Assembly: GCA_946481025.1 (NCBI GenBank)
Contig: CAMLNA010000018.1
Location: 1 to 45,068 of the forward strand
Origin: an uncultured Rivibacter sp.
GTDB taxonomy: Bacteria > Pseudomonadota > Gammaproteobacteria > Burkholderiales > Burkholderiaceae
Length of the DNA stretch: 45,068 nucleotides
Direction of reading: 5' to 3'
This document shows positions 7,612 to 15,825 of this stretch, in pieces. A model generated the notes under the pieces. It did not search any database and was not told the origin of the DNA. It saw only the letters and a list, made by a program, of their open reading frames with translations. The translations under genes were made by a program, and so were the position numbers. Numbering within the stretch: the stretch's first letter is position 1; the number at the start of each line of letters is the position of its first letter.

Positions 7612-8027
7612 CCGATGCGCTCAAGGATTTGGGAAGGAATGCGGCAGGGTCGGAAGCTCGCCGCTTCCACGAAGCCGATGCGGATGCTGCCCTCGGCGAG
7701 CACGGCGCCGTTGCGCGTGGCCCGCTGCGAAATCAGCAGGCTGGCGCGGCCGCGTTCGACCACCCGCACGCTGACCGCCAGCTCGTCGTCGAGCCGGGCG
7801 GGCTGGCGGTAGCGGACCGAAGTATCGGTCACGACGAACATCGCCCCTGTTTCCGTGCGCAACTGCTCCTGGCCGAAGCCGAGCGAACGCAGCCACTCGG
7901 TGCGCGCCCGCTCGAAGAACTTCAGGTAGTTGGCATAGAACACCACGCCGCCGGCATCGGTGTCTTCCCAGTACACGCGCAGCGTGTGCTGGTAGTCGTG
8001 GTCGTCGTCAGGTCTGGTTTCGGTCAC
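7608..8027 (-). CDS. ybgC: YbgC, Tol-Pal-associated acyl-CoA thioesterase
   Basis: This 139-residue hotdog-fold thioesterase has the 4-hydroxybenzoyl-CoA thioesterase signature YWEDTDAGGVVFYANYLKFF, with catalytic Asp24, followed by RARTEWLRSLG. The family hydrolyses short acyl-CoAs in the cytoplasm and is the usual first gene of tol-pal operons. I chose GTG 8027 because the conserved core begins about 16 residues later; the frame extends upstream with no homology through the lipoprotein gene. There is no ATG in the right place, so a GTG start is likely. Confidence 0.9.
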   Translation of the reverse strand: MTETRPDDDHDYQHTLRVYWEDTDAGGVVFYANYLKFFERARTEWLRSLGFGQEQLRTETGAMFVVTDTSVRYRQPARLDDELAVSVRVVERGRASLLISQRATRNGAVLAEGSIRIGFVEAASFRPCRIPSQILERIG

Positions 8028-8061
8028 GCGCGGGATTATCCCTGCGCGCGAAGGCCCCGCC

Positions 8062-8460
8062 TTACTGGCTGGCGCGGCGGTACACCGGGCCCCACATCGG
8101 GTGGCCGGCTTCGGACTTGGTGAGCGAGAAGGCCGGGTCGGCCGCGCGCGCGGCCTTGAAGGCGGCCTCGCACTGGGAGGTGCGCTCGCTGGTGCAGTAG
8201 ATGAACGCGAGGTACTTGTGCGCGGCGGCCTTGTCCTTGGCCGAGGCGAGCCCGCTGCCGAGCGCGGTGTTGAAGAGCTTTTCGGCTTCGCCGTACTGCC
8301 CGTCGTCATAGGAGCGCATGCCGGCCAGGAGCGCCTTTTCGGCCGGGCGCTGGGCGAGGTCCATCACGCCGGTCGGGGCGGTGGTGGGCTGCTGGGCGCA
8401 GCCGGCCAGCAGGGCCAGGGCAAGGGCGCCAAAGGCGCAGGCGAGGAGGGGGCGCTTCAT
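8062..8460 (-). CDS. TPR-like lipoprotein next to Ser/Thr kinase (TssQ-like)
   Basis: The 132-residue protein starts with a lipoprotein signal peptide and lipobox LLAGC (Cys21), so it should be lipid-anchored in the envelope. The mature part is helical with a TPR-like repeat: GMRSYDDGQYGEAEKLFNTAL and KAAAHKYLAFIYCTSERTSQC. It resembles small lipoproteins annotated as TssQ, type VI secretion-associated, in Burkholderiales, but no secretion gene is nearby, so that name is tentative. Its start overlaps the kinase stop (8457-8460), which suggests a functional pair. It ends 34 bases before ybgC, so readthrough into the Tol genes is plausible. Confidence 0.75.
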   Translation of the reverse strand: MKRPLLACAFGALALALLAGCAQQPTTAPTGVMDLAQRPAEKALLAGMRSYDDGQYGEAEKLFNTALGSGLASAKDKAAAHKYLAFIYCTSERTSQCEAAFKAARAADPAFSLTKSEAGHPMWGPVYRRASQ

Positions 8461-10103
8461 GATCCGAACTTGTGCTTGAGCATGATCGGTTGCCCGGCGC
8501 TGACGTTGACTGTCACGGTGTGCGGCGGGAACTCGTCGTTGCGTATGGTGATGGTGTGGCGGCCTTCGGTGAGCGTCAGCTTGTTGAGCGGCGGCGTCGT
8601 GCCGGCCGGGGCGCCGTCGACTTCGACATGCCCCCAGGGGCTGACCGCGATCTGCAGCGTGCCGGTGGCCAGCGTGGGCGACGGCGTGGCGGCCCGGCTG
8701 CGCGCATCACGCGCCAGGGCTTCACGGGCGCGGCGCTCCTTCGTGGTCTCGGCGGCCTTCTTCGGGCCTCCGGTGGCGGGCGCCAGTTCGACCACGGCGG
8801 TGGGCGGCTCCGCCGGGGCGGTTGCCTGCGCCGTACTGGCCGCAGGCGCGGCCTCGGAGGCCGCGGCTTCGGGCGCGGCAGCTTCCGAAGCGGCGGGCGC
8901 CGGGGTCGGCGCCACCGCCTGCGCCACCACGGCGGCCAGCGGGGCCGACGCCGCGTGGGCGGCCGCGGGCTGGGCGGCGGTATCGCTGTCGGACAGGCTG
9001 TGCCACAGGCCGAAGCCCACCAGCGCCAGCCCGAAGAGCCCGACGGCGCCCAGTGCCAGCCGCTGGCGCTGCCGCTGCGGAGGTTCGTCTTCGCCGCTGC
9101 TGGGTTCTTGCGGGTTCTGCTCGATCCAGCCGCGCAGGTCGCGTGCCAGCGCGCGGGCCGAACGGTAGCGGTGGTTCGGGTCCTTCTCCATCGCGCGCGC
9201 CGCGATGTCCGACAGCGCCATGGGCACGGTCGTGTCGGCCTCATGGGCCGGCAGCGGCATGCGGTTCTGCACCGCGTTGGAGATCTCGACCAGCGAGTTG
9301 CCGACGAAGGGACGGGTGCCGGTGAGCAGCTCGTAGAGCACCACGCCGAGCGAGAACACGTCGGTGCGACGGTCGGTGGGTTCCTCGCGCAGCTGCTCGG
9401 GCGCCATGTAGTAGGGCGAGCCGGCCACGAGGTCGATGCTGTCGCGCTGGTGCGCGACGCGGGCGATGCCGAAGTCGAGCACACGCGGCTGCGTGCGGCC
9501 GACCATGAAGATGTTGGCGGGCTTGATGTCCCGGTGCACCACGCCCTTGGTATGGGCGTAGGCCAGGGCGTCGGCCACGCGCCGCACGATGAGCGCGGCC
9601 TGCGCCGGCGAGGGCCGCCAGCCTTCCTTCAGGAGTTGCCGCAGGTCCTTGCCCTTGAGCAGCTCCATCGCGATGTAGGCGCCCTGCGGGCTGACGCCGG
9701 CGTCGAACACCGTCACGATGTGCGGATGCGAAAGCCCGCCCGCGGCGCGCGCCTCGTTCAGGAACAGCGCATTGAACTGCTCGCGCTCTTCGGTCGAGAG
9801 CTGCACGTTCAGCGTCTTGATCGCGATGAGCCGCGACAGCAGCGGGTCATGGGCCGCATACACGGTGCCCAGTCCGCCTTCGCCGATGCGGTACTTCAGC
9901 GCATAGCGGCCGATGTGCCCGATGGTGGGCAAGGACTCCGTCGGCGTGCCGGGCGGGACGTTGCTGATCTCCTGCGGCGGCTCCGGCTCGAGCAGCACGG
10001 TGTCGGCCTCGTCCCAAGGATCGGCGGGAAGGGTGGCCGGCGGTATCGATTCACTGGCCGGCAGCGACAGCATGTCGCTCGGGGGTTGACTGGGACGTTC
10101 CAC
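8457..10103 (-). CDS. membrane-anchored Ser/Thr protein kinase with C-terminal PEGA domain
   Basis: The 548-residue Hanks-type kinase has an acidic/Pro-rich N-tail (1-62) and a kinase domain (about 66-330). That domain carries the glycine loop GEGGLG (74-79), Lys96 in AIK, the catalytic loop HRDIKPAN (Asp192), DFG (210-212) and the APE-like MAPEQ. A single membrane span follows (about 350-368), then an Ala/Pro-rich linker (about 370-470) and a PEGA-type beta domain (about 478-548, with GHVEVDGAPAGTTPP and GRHTITI). All catalytic residues are intact, so it should be active. The linker and PEGA domain should lie in the periplasm and could sense the cell wall. It is coupled to the lipoprotein gene downstream. 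Confidence 0.93.
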   Translation of the reverse strand: MERPSQPPSDMLSLPASESIPPATLPADPWDEADTVLLEPEPPQEISNVPPGTPTESLPTIGHIGRYALKYRIGEGGLGTVYAAHDPLLSRLIAIKTLNVQLSTEEREQFNALFLNEARAAGGLSHPHIVTVFDAGVSPQGAYIAMELLKGKDLRQLLKEGWRPSPAQAALIVRRVADALAYAHTKGVVHRDIKPANIFMVGRTQPRVLDFGIARVAHQRDSIDLVAGSPYYMAPEQLREEPTDRRTDVFSLGVVLYELLTGTRPFVGNSLVEISNAVQNRMPLPAHEADTTVPMALSDIAARAMEKDPNHRYRSARALARDLRGWIEQNPQEPSSGEDEPPQRQRQRLALGAVGLFGLALVGFGLWHSLSDSDTAAQPAAAHAASAPLAAVVAQAVAPTPAPAASEAAAPEAAASEAAPAASTAQATAPAEPPTAVVELAPATGGPKKAAETTKERRAREALARDARSRAATPSPTLATGTLQIAVSPWGHVEVDGAPAGTTPPLNKLTLTEGRHTITIRNDEFPPHTVTVNVSAGQPIMLKHKFGS

Positions 10104-10202
10104 GGCGACGAGCTTAAGCGAACCCCAGGGGGGTCACAACATCACAAAAGCGGCAATATGTCGCGCCTTCGTAACAGAAACTCACGTTGAAGCGCAGGAG
10201 CG

Positions 10203-11384
10203 TTACTTCAGCACGCGCCGCAGTCTCGCGACGGCCTCTTCCAGTTCGTGCATCGCATTGGCGAAAGACAACCGCAGGTAGCGCTCGGTCGCGTGCCGGC
10301 CGAAGTCGCGGCCCGGGGTGAGCGCGATCTGCGCCGTGCGCATCAGCTCGAAGCAGAAGTCCCAGCTGCTGTCGGAAAACCGCGAGCAGTCGGCCCACGC
10401 GTAGAAGGCGCCGTCGGGCATCACGGGCACCTCGAGCCCCAGCGCGCGCAAGGCCGGCACGATGAAGTCGCGACGCTCGCGAAATGCCGCGCGGCGGCGT
10501 TCGTATTCGTCCAGCGAGGCGGGCTCGAAACACGCGAGCGCCGCATGCTGCGCAACCGCCGATGGGCAGATGTAGAGGTTCTGCGCCAGTTTTTCCACCG
10601 GCTCCACGAGGCCCGGCGGCAGCACCAGCCAGCCCAGGCGCCAGCCCGTCATGCTGAAGTACTTGGAGAAGCTGTTGATCGAGACCACGTCGTCGCCGAG
10701 CGCCAGCGCGCTGTGGCCGTATCGCTCGTCGTAGCTGAGGCCGAGGTAGATCTCGTCGACCAGGGTCACGCCGCGGCGCGCGCGCACCACGTCCACGATG
10801 CGCGCCATCTCCTGCGGGTCGATCGACGTGCCGGTGGGGTTGGACGGCGATGCCAGCAGCACGCCGCGGGTACTGCCGCGCCATTCGCGCTCGACCATCG
10901 CGGCGCTGAGCTGGAAGCGTTCTGCCGGGCCCGCCGGCAGCCCGCGCGGCACGCCGTCCGCGGCGGCCACGAAATGGCGGTTGCAGGGGTAGCTCGGGTC
11001 CGGCATCAGGATCTCGTCGCCGGGGTTCACCAGGGCCAGGCAGGCCAGCTGCAGGGCCGCCGAGGCGCCCGCGGTGATGACGATGCGCTGCGCCGGAACG
11101 TCAAGCCCGAAACGCTGCGCATACCAGCGGCTGAGGGCCTGGCGCAGCGCCGGCACGCCGGTGGCGGGGGTGTACTGCGTGCGCCCGGCCTGCAGGCAGC
11201 GCTGCGCGGCTTCGAGCACCGCGGGCGGCGCGGTGAAGTCGGGCTCGCCGATGTTCAGGAAGATCATCGGCGAGCCACCGCGGCTCGGGTCGCACAGCGG
11301 GCCGGCGGCGATCTCGACCGCCGCCTTGGCGCACTCCATCACAAAGAACGGTTCGATGTGATCGAGCCGCGACGCAAGCTTCAT
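10203..11384 (-). CDS. class I/II PLP-dependent aminotransferase
   Basis: This 393-residue fold-type I aminotransferase resembles aspartate/aromatic transaminases. It has FLNIGEPDFTAPP near the N-terminus, the substrate-side SPSNPTGT (about 179-186), the Asp/Tyr pair in LVDEIYLGLSYDE (about 208-220), PLP-binding Lys241 in SFSKYFSMTGWRLGW, and the late Arg in YLRLSFAN. The substrate cannot be told from sequence. ATG 11384 was chosen because the aligned N-terminus starts there; the upstream part of the frame overlaps nusB. It follows nusB by 14 bases, so it may share the riboflavin-nusB transcript. Confidence 0.9.
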   Translation of the reverse strand: MKLASRLDHIEPFFVMECAKAAVEIAAGPLCDPSRGGSPMIFLNIGEPDFTAPPAVLEAAQRCLQAGRTQYTPATGVPALRQALSRWYAQRFGLDVPAQRIVITAGASAALQLACLALVNPGDEILMPDPSYPCNRHFVAAADGVPRGLPAGPAERFQLSAAMVEREWRGSTRGVLLASPSNPTGTSIDPQEMARIVDVVRARRGVTLVDEIYLGLSYDERYGHSALALGDDVVSINSFSKYFSMTGWRLGWLVLPPGLVEPVEKLAQNLYICPSAVAQHAALACFEPASLDEYERRRAAFRERRDFIVPALRALGLEVPVMPDGAFYAWADCSRFSDSSWDFCFELMRTAQIALTPGRDFGRHATERYLRLSFANAMHELEEAVARLRRVLK

Positions 11385-11398
11385 GGCGACCCTGGCGC

Positions 11399-11893
11399 TC
11401 AGCGGGGCGAACCGCGTGCTGCGCCCACTTCGACCGGGCGCATGTCTGCGGCGGCCTTGTCGAGCACTCCGTTGACGTACTTGTGCCCATCGGTGCCGCC
11501 GAAGGCCTTGGCCAGCTCGACCGCTTCGTTGATGGCGACCTTGTAGGGGATGTCGATGCAGTGCTTGAGCTCGTAGGAGCCGATGAGCAGCACGCCATGC
11601 TCGATGGGCGACAGCTCGGTGGTCTTGCGGTCCACGTGGCGGGCCAGCACGGCGTCGAGGGCGGCGGCCTCGTCGATGCAGCCGTGCAGCAGTGCATCGA
11701 AGTGCGCGCTGTCGCACTTGTCGAAGCCTTCCTGCTCGCGCATGTGGGCGTCGATGACGCCGGCATCGCTGCCGCTGATCAGCCACTCATACAGCCCTTG
11801 CAGCGCGAATTCGCGCGAACGCCGGCGTGCGGACTTGGGTCGGGCGCCGCCCTGGCCCGGCCGGCCGGCCGGTTTCTTCTTGGCTTCGGTCAC
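11399..11893 (-). CDS. nusB: transcription antitermination factor NusB
   Basis: The 164-residue all-helical RNA-binding protein works with NusE in rRNA antitermination. The basic N-tail ([23 protein letters not shown]) and the core motifs [51 protein letters not shown] (split across about residues 94-145) are typical. Its ATG overlaps the ribH stop (11890-11893). The ribH-nusB pairing is common in Proteobacteria. Confidence 0.96.
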   Translation of the reverse strand: MTEAKKKPAGRPGQGGARPKSARRRSREFALQGLYEWLISGSDAGVIDAHMREQEGFDKCDSAHFDALLHGCIDEAAALDAVLARHVDRKTTELSPIEHGVLLIGSYELKHCIDIPYKVAINEAVELAKAFGGTDGHKYVNGVLDKAAADMRPVEVGAARGSPR

Positions 11894-12354
11894 GTCAGGT
11901 CTTCCAGCAGGTTGGCCATCTCGACTGCCACGCGTGCGGCATCGCGCCCCTTTTCCTCGGCGCGTGCCCAGGCCTGCGCTTCGTCCTCGACCGTGAGGAT
12001 GGCGTTGGCGATCGGCAGCTCGCTGTCGAGCGCGACCCGCGTGACGCCGGCGCCGCTTTCGTTGGCCACCAGTTCGAAGTGGTAGGTCTCGCCGCGGATG
12101 ATGCAGCCCAGCGCGATGAGCGCGTCATAACGCTCGCTCTCGGCCATGGCCTGCAGCGCGGTGGGCACTTCGAGCGCGCCCGGCACCGTCACGTGGCGGA
12201 TGTGCTTGGGCGACACGCCCAGCACTTCCAGCTCGGCCAGGCAGGCCCTGGCCAGCGCCGCGGTGATGTCGGCGTTGAAGCGGGCCTGCACGATGCCGAT
12301 GCGCAAGTCCTCGCCGTCGAGATCGGCCGCCTGGCCTTGGTCTGCACCTTGCAT
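11890..12354 (-). CDS. ribH: 6,7-dimethyl-8-ribityllumazine synthase
   Basis: The 154-residue lumazine synthase joins dihydroxybutanone phosphate with the ribityl-pyrimidine to make the direct riboflavin precursor. Motifs seen: IGIVQARFN (phosphate/substrate site), [33 protein letters not shown] with the catalytic His, and [19 protein letters not shown] prefer ATG 12354, preceded by AAAGAA at a good distance; a TTG at 12381 would overlap the ribBX stop and adds nine unlikely residues. It lies 23 bases after ribBX. Confidence 0.95.
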   Translation of the reverse strand: MQGADQGQAADLDGEDLRIGIVQARFNADITAALARACLAELEVLGVSPKHIRHVTVPGALEVPTALQAMAESERYDALIALGCIIRGETYHFELVANESGAGVTRVALDSELPIANAILTVEDEAQAWARAEEKGRDAARVAVEMANLLEDLT

Positions 12355-12377
12355 GGGGGTTCTTTCAGAAGGGAGGA

Positions 12378-13514
12378 TCAAACAGCCGGCCGTGATTCGG
12401 CGTCGGCTTCGGCAACGTGGTGGTCAGCGGCGACGAAGCCGGTCACCTCGAGCCCATAGCCGGCCATGCTGGGCATGCGGCGCGGGCTGCCGAGCAGGCG
12501 CATGCGTGCCACACCCAGCTCGCGCAGGATCTGCGCCCCCACGCCATAGGTGCGCAGGTCCATCTGGGGCCGCGCACCGGCTGCGGCCAGCTCGACCGGC
12601 GCGAAGTGCTGCAGCAGCCCATCGCGGTCTTCACCGCAGTTGAGCAGCACGGCCACGCCGCGGCCGGCATCGCGCAGGGCGGCCAGCGCACGGGGCAGCG
12701 GCCAGGAATGGCCGCATTGCTCGGCATCGAGCAGGTCCATCACCGACAGCGGTTCGTGCACCCGCACGAGCACGTCGTCCTGCGGGGTCCAGTGGCCCAG
12801 CGACAGCGCCAGGTGGAGGCCGCCTGTGCGGTCGCGGAAGGCGGTGCAGTCGAAGGGGCCCTGCGCGGTGAGCATGCGGCGGTGGCCGATGCGCTCGATG
12901 AGCGACTCGTTGCGGCTGCGGTATTCGATGAGGTCGGCGATCGTGCCGATCTTCAGGCCGTGCTCGCGAGCGAACGCCTCGAGATCCGGCAGGCGGGCCA
13001 TCGTGCCGTCGTCCTTCATGATCTCGCAGATGACGGCGGCCGGCGTGAGGCCGGCCATGCCGGCCAGGTCGCAGCCCGCCTCGGTGTGGCCGGCGCGCAT
13101 GAGCACGCCGCCGTCTTGCGCCTGCAGCGGGAAGATGTGTCCCGGCTGCACCAGGTCGCGGGTGCGTGCGTCCTTCGCGACCGCGGTCTTGATGGTGTGG
13201 GCCCGGTCGGCCGCCGAGATGCCGGTGGTCACGCCTTCGGCCGCCTCGATGGAGACGGTGAATGCCGTGCCGTGCTTGGTGCCGTTGCGCTGCGCCATCG
13301 GTGGCAGCTGCAGCCTTTCGCAGCGCTCGCGCGTCAGCGTGAGGCAGATGAGCCCGCGGCCGAACTTCGCCATGAAGTTGATCGCCTCGGGCGTGACGTG
13401 GTCGGCCGCCAGCACCAGGTCGCCTTCGTTCTCGCGGTCTTCCTCGTCCACGAGGATGACCATGCGGCCGGCGGCAAGCTCGGTGATGAGCTCGGGAATG
13501 GGGGAAATCGCCAT
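12378..13514 (-). CDS. ribB: 3,4-dihydroxy-2-butanone 4-phosphate synthase with degenerate GTP cyclohydrolase II domain (RibBX-type)
   Basis: The 378-residue protein is a fusion. Its N-terminal RibB domain (about 1-205) keeps the active-site segments [32 protein letters not shown] and [15 protein letters not shown], so it should make dihydroxybutanone phosphate from ribulose 5-phosphate. The C-terminal domain (about 210-370) aligns with RibA but lacks its chemistry. The three zinc cysteines of the SECLTGDxxxSxRCDCG region are replaced (here [16 protein letters not shown]), the QEGRGIGL loop is gone, and the LTNNPxK motif reads LGSPRRM. GTP cyclohydrolase II must therefore come from elsewhere. 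This variant is known in Proteobacteria as RibBX. Confidence 0.92.
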   Translation of the reverse strand: MAISPIPELITELAAGRMVILVDEEDRENEGDLVLAADHVTPEAINFMAKFGRGLICLTLTRERCERLQLPPMAQRNGTKHGTAFTVSIEAAEGVTTGISAADRAHTIKTAVAKDARTRDLVQPGHIFPLQAQDGGVLMRAGHTEAGCDLAGMAGLTPAAVICEIMKDDGTMARLPDLEAFAREHGLKIGTIADLIEYRSRNESLIERIGHRRMLTAQGPFDCTAFRDRTGGLHLALSLGHWTPQDDVLVRVHEPLSVMDLLDAEQCGHSWPLPRALAALRDAGRGVAVLLNCGEDRDGLLQHFAPVELAAAGARPQMDLRTYGVGAQILRELGVARMRLLGSPRRMPSMAGYGLEVTGFVAADHHVAEADAESRPAV

Positions 13515-13562
13515 CCGCGGATTGTAGGCGGCGCCGTGCGCCGGCCCGGGCGGCCGGGGCCT

Positions 13563-14711
13563 CTAGAAGCGTTCGCGGCCGGGCGGGCGCGCAATGATGC
13601 GCAGGTCATCGCCGCACATCGAGACTTGCACGTAGCGCAGCGCCACGGCCTCGTCGAGCGACTCGAGCGGGCCGGCGCGCAGCATGCCGCGGCCCTGGCC
13701 GACCAGCTTGGGGGCCTGGTAGACGAGGAACTCGTCGACCAGGCCGGCCTGGAGCAGCGAGCCGTTGAGCTTGTGGCCGGCCTCGACGTGCAGCTCGTTG
13801 ACGCCGCGACGGCCCAGGTCCTGGAGGACCGCCTGCAGGTCGACCTTGCCGCCCGGACCAGGCAGCAGCGCCACCTCCGCGCCGGCGGCTGCGAGCACGG
13901 CCCGTCGCTCCGCATGGTCGTGCGCCGCGTACACCAGCACCGTGCCGGGCGGCTGCAGGATGCGGGCGCCGCCGGGCGTCTGGAGGCGGGAGTCCACCAC
14001 CACGCGCAGTGGCTGCCGCACGGTCTGCACTTCGCGCACGTCGAGGCGCGGGTCGTCTTCGAGCACCGTACCGATGCCTGTCAGCACCGCACCGGCGCGG
14101 GCGCGCCATGCATGGCCGTCGGCCCGCGCCACCGGCCCCGTGATCCACTGGCTGCGGCCGTTCTCCAGCGCCGTCTGGCCGTCCAGCGAGGCGGCGATCT
14201 TCATGCGCACCCAGGGCACGCCGCGCACCATGCGCGAGAAGAAGCCCAGGTTCACCTCGCGCGCCTCGTCGGCCAGCAGGCCCACGTCGACGCGGATGCC
14301 TGCGGCTCGAAGGCGCTCGATCCCCTTGCCGGCCACCAGCGGGTTGGGGTCGACCACCGCCACCACCACGCGGGCGACGCCGGCGGCCACGAGTGCATCG
14401 GCGCAAGGAGGTGTGCGGCCGAAGTGGGCACAGGGCTCCAGCGTCACGTACGCCGTGGCGCCGGCAGTCGATGCACGCTGCGCACGCACAGCGGCCAGCG
14501 CCTGCACTTCGGCATGGCCCTGGCCCGGCGGCTGGGTGTGACCCGCGAACGACTCGCCGCGGGCCGTGACCACCACACAGCCGACGGCCGGGTTGGGCGG
14601 GCTGTGGAGCGCGGCGCGGCCGGCCTCCGCCAGGGCGGCACGCATCCATTGCAGGTCCTGCCGGGCATCCGGCTGCCAATCTGGGGATGGAGGCGCTGAA
14701 GTCATGGCCAT
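13563..14711 (-). CDS. ribD: bifunctional diaminohydroxyphosphoribosylaminopyrimidine deaminase / 5-amino-6-(5-phosphoribosylamino)uracil reductase
   Basis: The 382-residue protein has an N-terminal cytidine-deaminase-like domain (about 15-145) with zinc ligands in GHAEVQAL and EPCAHFGRTPPC, and a C-terminal reductase domain (about 150-375) with VRMKIAASLDGQTAL, SQWITG and ELHVEAGHKLNGSLL. It carries out the second and third steps of riboflavin synthesis. The start is 14711 (MAMTSAPP) or 14705; both fit. The open frame beyond 14711 overlaps the divergent pilin gene and has no homology. I see no FMN riboswitch upstream, and only 30 bases separate it from the divergent gene. Confidence 0.93.
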   Translation of the reverse strand: MAMTSAPPSPDWQPDARQDLQWMRAALAEAGRAALHSPPNPAVGCVVVTARGESFAGHTQPPGQGHAEVQALAAVRAQRASTAGATAYVTLEPCAHFGRTPPCADALVAAGVARVVVAVVDPNPLVAGKGIERLRAAGIRVDVGLLADEAREVNLGFFSRMVRGVPWVRMKIAASLDGQTALENGRSQWITGPVARADGHAWRARAGAVLTGIGTVLEDDPRLDVREVQTVRQPLRVVVDSRLQTPGGARILQPPGTVLVYAAHDHAERRAVLAAAGAEVALLPGPGGKVDLQAVLQDLGRRGVNELHVEAGHKLNGSLLQAGLVDEFLVYQAPKLVGQGRGMLRAGPLESLDEAVALRYVQVSMCGDDLRIIARPPGRERF

Positions 14712-14741
14712 AGAGTCTGCGGCGGTCCCAAGGGAGGGTTC

Positions 14742-15284
14742 ATGGTGCAAACACGAATGGGGCAGCGTCGGGCTTCGACGTCGCCCACCGGTTGGACGCT
14801 GGTGGAAATGCTGGTGGCATTGTCGGTCTTCGCTACGCTGCTGGCGCTGGCGGTGCCGGCGTGGCAGGCGCTGAACGCGCGGCAGCGGCAGCAGGCCGCG
14901 GCGTCTCGCATCGAGAGCCATGTGGCAATGGCGCGCAGCACGGCCATCTCTCGCAATGCGCGCGTCACGATGTCACCACTGGAGCCCGGAGACTGGGCAG
15001 GCGGCTGGCGCCTGCACCTGGATGACAACACGAGCGGCAGCTGGGACGCCGGCGAGGCACTGCTGGCGCATGCGGAGCCTCTGTCGGGCGTGGCGGCGAG
15101 TGCTGAAGGTCCGCTGGGCCGGTATCTTTCGTTCGATGCTTCGGGCGCGCCGGTCCAGATGAACGGCGCCTTCCTGGCGGGCACGTGGGTGCTTTGCAGC
15201 GGCCGCGATCAACCGGCCGTCAGGCTCGTTCTTTCGGCTTCAGGACGAGTGCGGCGTGACGAGCAGATCGGTGCCTGCCCCTGA
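14742..15284 (+). CDS. GspH/FimT-family type IV pseudopilin
   Basis: The 180-residue protein has a type III (prepilin) signal: cleavage after Gly17, then WTLVEMLVALSVFATLLALAVPAW with the key Glu at mature position 5 (Glu22). The rest is a small periplasmic beta domain of the GspH/FimT class, ending in a conserved LVLSASGRVRR...IGACP. The ribosome binding site AGGGAGGG (14731-14738 region) is strong. It lies on the plus strand, divergent from ribD and convergent with pilE, apart from the other pilin genes, which already include a fimT. A second minor pilin of the same machine is the likely role. Confidence 0.85.
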   Translation: MVQTRMGQRRASTSPTGWTLVEMLVALSVFATLLALAVPAWQALNARQRQQAAASRIESHVAMARSTAISRNARVTMSPLEPGDWAGGWRLHLDDNTSGSWDAGEALLAHAEPLSGVAASAEGPLGRYLSFDASGAPVQMNGAFLAGTWVLCSGRDQPAVRLVLSASGRVRRDEQIGACP

Positions 15285-15328
15285 CGGGGTGCCGCGCGTC
15301 CTCGCTCAGAGCCGCTATCGGCCCGTCG

Positions 15329-15772
15329 TCACTTCCAGCAACCGGCTGCAGGCGTCTTCTGGCCCGTGTTGTTGACAGTGAGGACGGTGCAGCCGGTGTC
15401 CTTGGTCTGAGCACCAATGGCGTTCGCGCTGACGGCGTAGGTCGTGGCCGTAGGAGGAGCGCTGAACGCGAAGTTGTATTGCGTCGCCAGATCGGCGGCG
15501 CAGGTGGTCGCCGGCAGGGCCACGGCGACACCGGCAGCCGTCTGGTCGTAGCGCATGTTCGTCGTGTAGAAGCGCTCCATGAACTGCACCAGTTCGCTGA
15601 GGCAGACCTGTGCCTTCGCGCGGCGTGACTGCATCACCTGCCGCTGGTAGGAAGGGTAGGCAACGGAGGCGAGGATCGCAATCGCGGCAACTGCGATCAA
15701 GAGCTCGACCAAAGTGAATCCGCGGGGGCGCCGCGCAGCCGCGTCGCGTTGGGAAAAATGGCTCAGGTGCAT
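15329..15772 (-). CDS. pilE: PilE-like type IV pilin
   Basis: The 147-residue prepilin has cleavage after Gly18 (RRPRG|FTLVELLIAVAAIAILASVAYPSYQ), conserved mature Glu5, and a cysteine-bearing C-terminal region ending AAGCWK. A mature size of about 129 residues fits the PilE minor pilin that closes fimT-pilVWXY1-E clusters in Beta- and Gammaproteobacteria. ATG 15772 is the best start; the frame runs on upstream into pilY1 without homology. It is separated from pilY1 by 53 bases that hold a 12-base-pair hairpin. It could act as a minor or major subunit; cluster position favours minor. Confidence 0.88.
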   Translation of the reverse strand: MHLSHFSQRDAAARRPRGFTLVELLIAVAAIAILASVAYPSYQRQVMQSRRAKAQVCLSELVQFMERFYTTNMRYDQTAAGVAVALPATTCAADLATQYNFAFSAPPTATTYAVSANAIGAQTKDTGCTVLTVNNTGQKTPAAGCWK

Positions 15773-15788
15773 GTGTTGCGCTCCATTG

Positions 15789-15816
15789 GCAAGGCGGTGC
15801 ATCGGCACCGCCTTGC
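15789..15816 (-). other. 12-bp perfect stem-loop between pilY1 and pilE
   Basis: GCAAGGCGGTGC and GCACCGCCTTGC form a perfect 12-base-pair stem around a 4-base loop, lying in the 53-base gap between the pilY1 stop and the pilE start. No T tract follows on the minus strand, so it is not a classical terminator. It may pause RNA polymerase, stabilise the upstream mRNA 3' end or mark a processing site that uncouples pilE from pilY1 expression. Confidence 0.5.
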
Positions 15817-15825
15817 TGCTTCTGG

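Noticed and set aside
12417..14699. 760-codon plus-strand open frame across ribBX and ribD
   Set aside because: It is the shadow of two conserved riboflavin genes, and its composition is dominated by His/Arg/Gly/Ala without motifs.
13515..14741. FMN riboswitch near ribD or ribBX
   Set aside because: The gaps are 48 and 30 bases, too short for the element, and no conserved FMN-switch cores are present.
15275..15300. Small hairpin CCCC-TGA-GGGG at the end of the GspH-like gene as a terminator
   Set aside because: The stem is very short, includes the stop codon, and no T tract follows on either strand.
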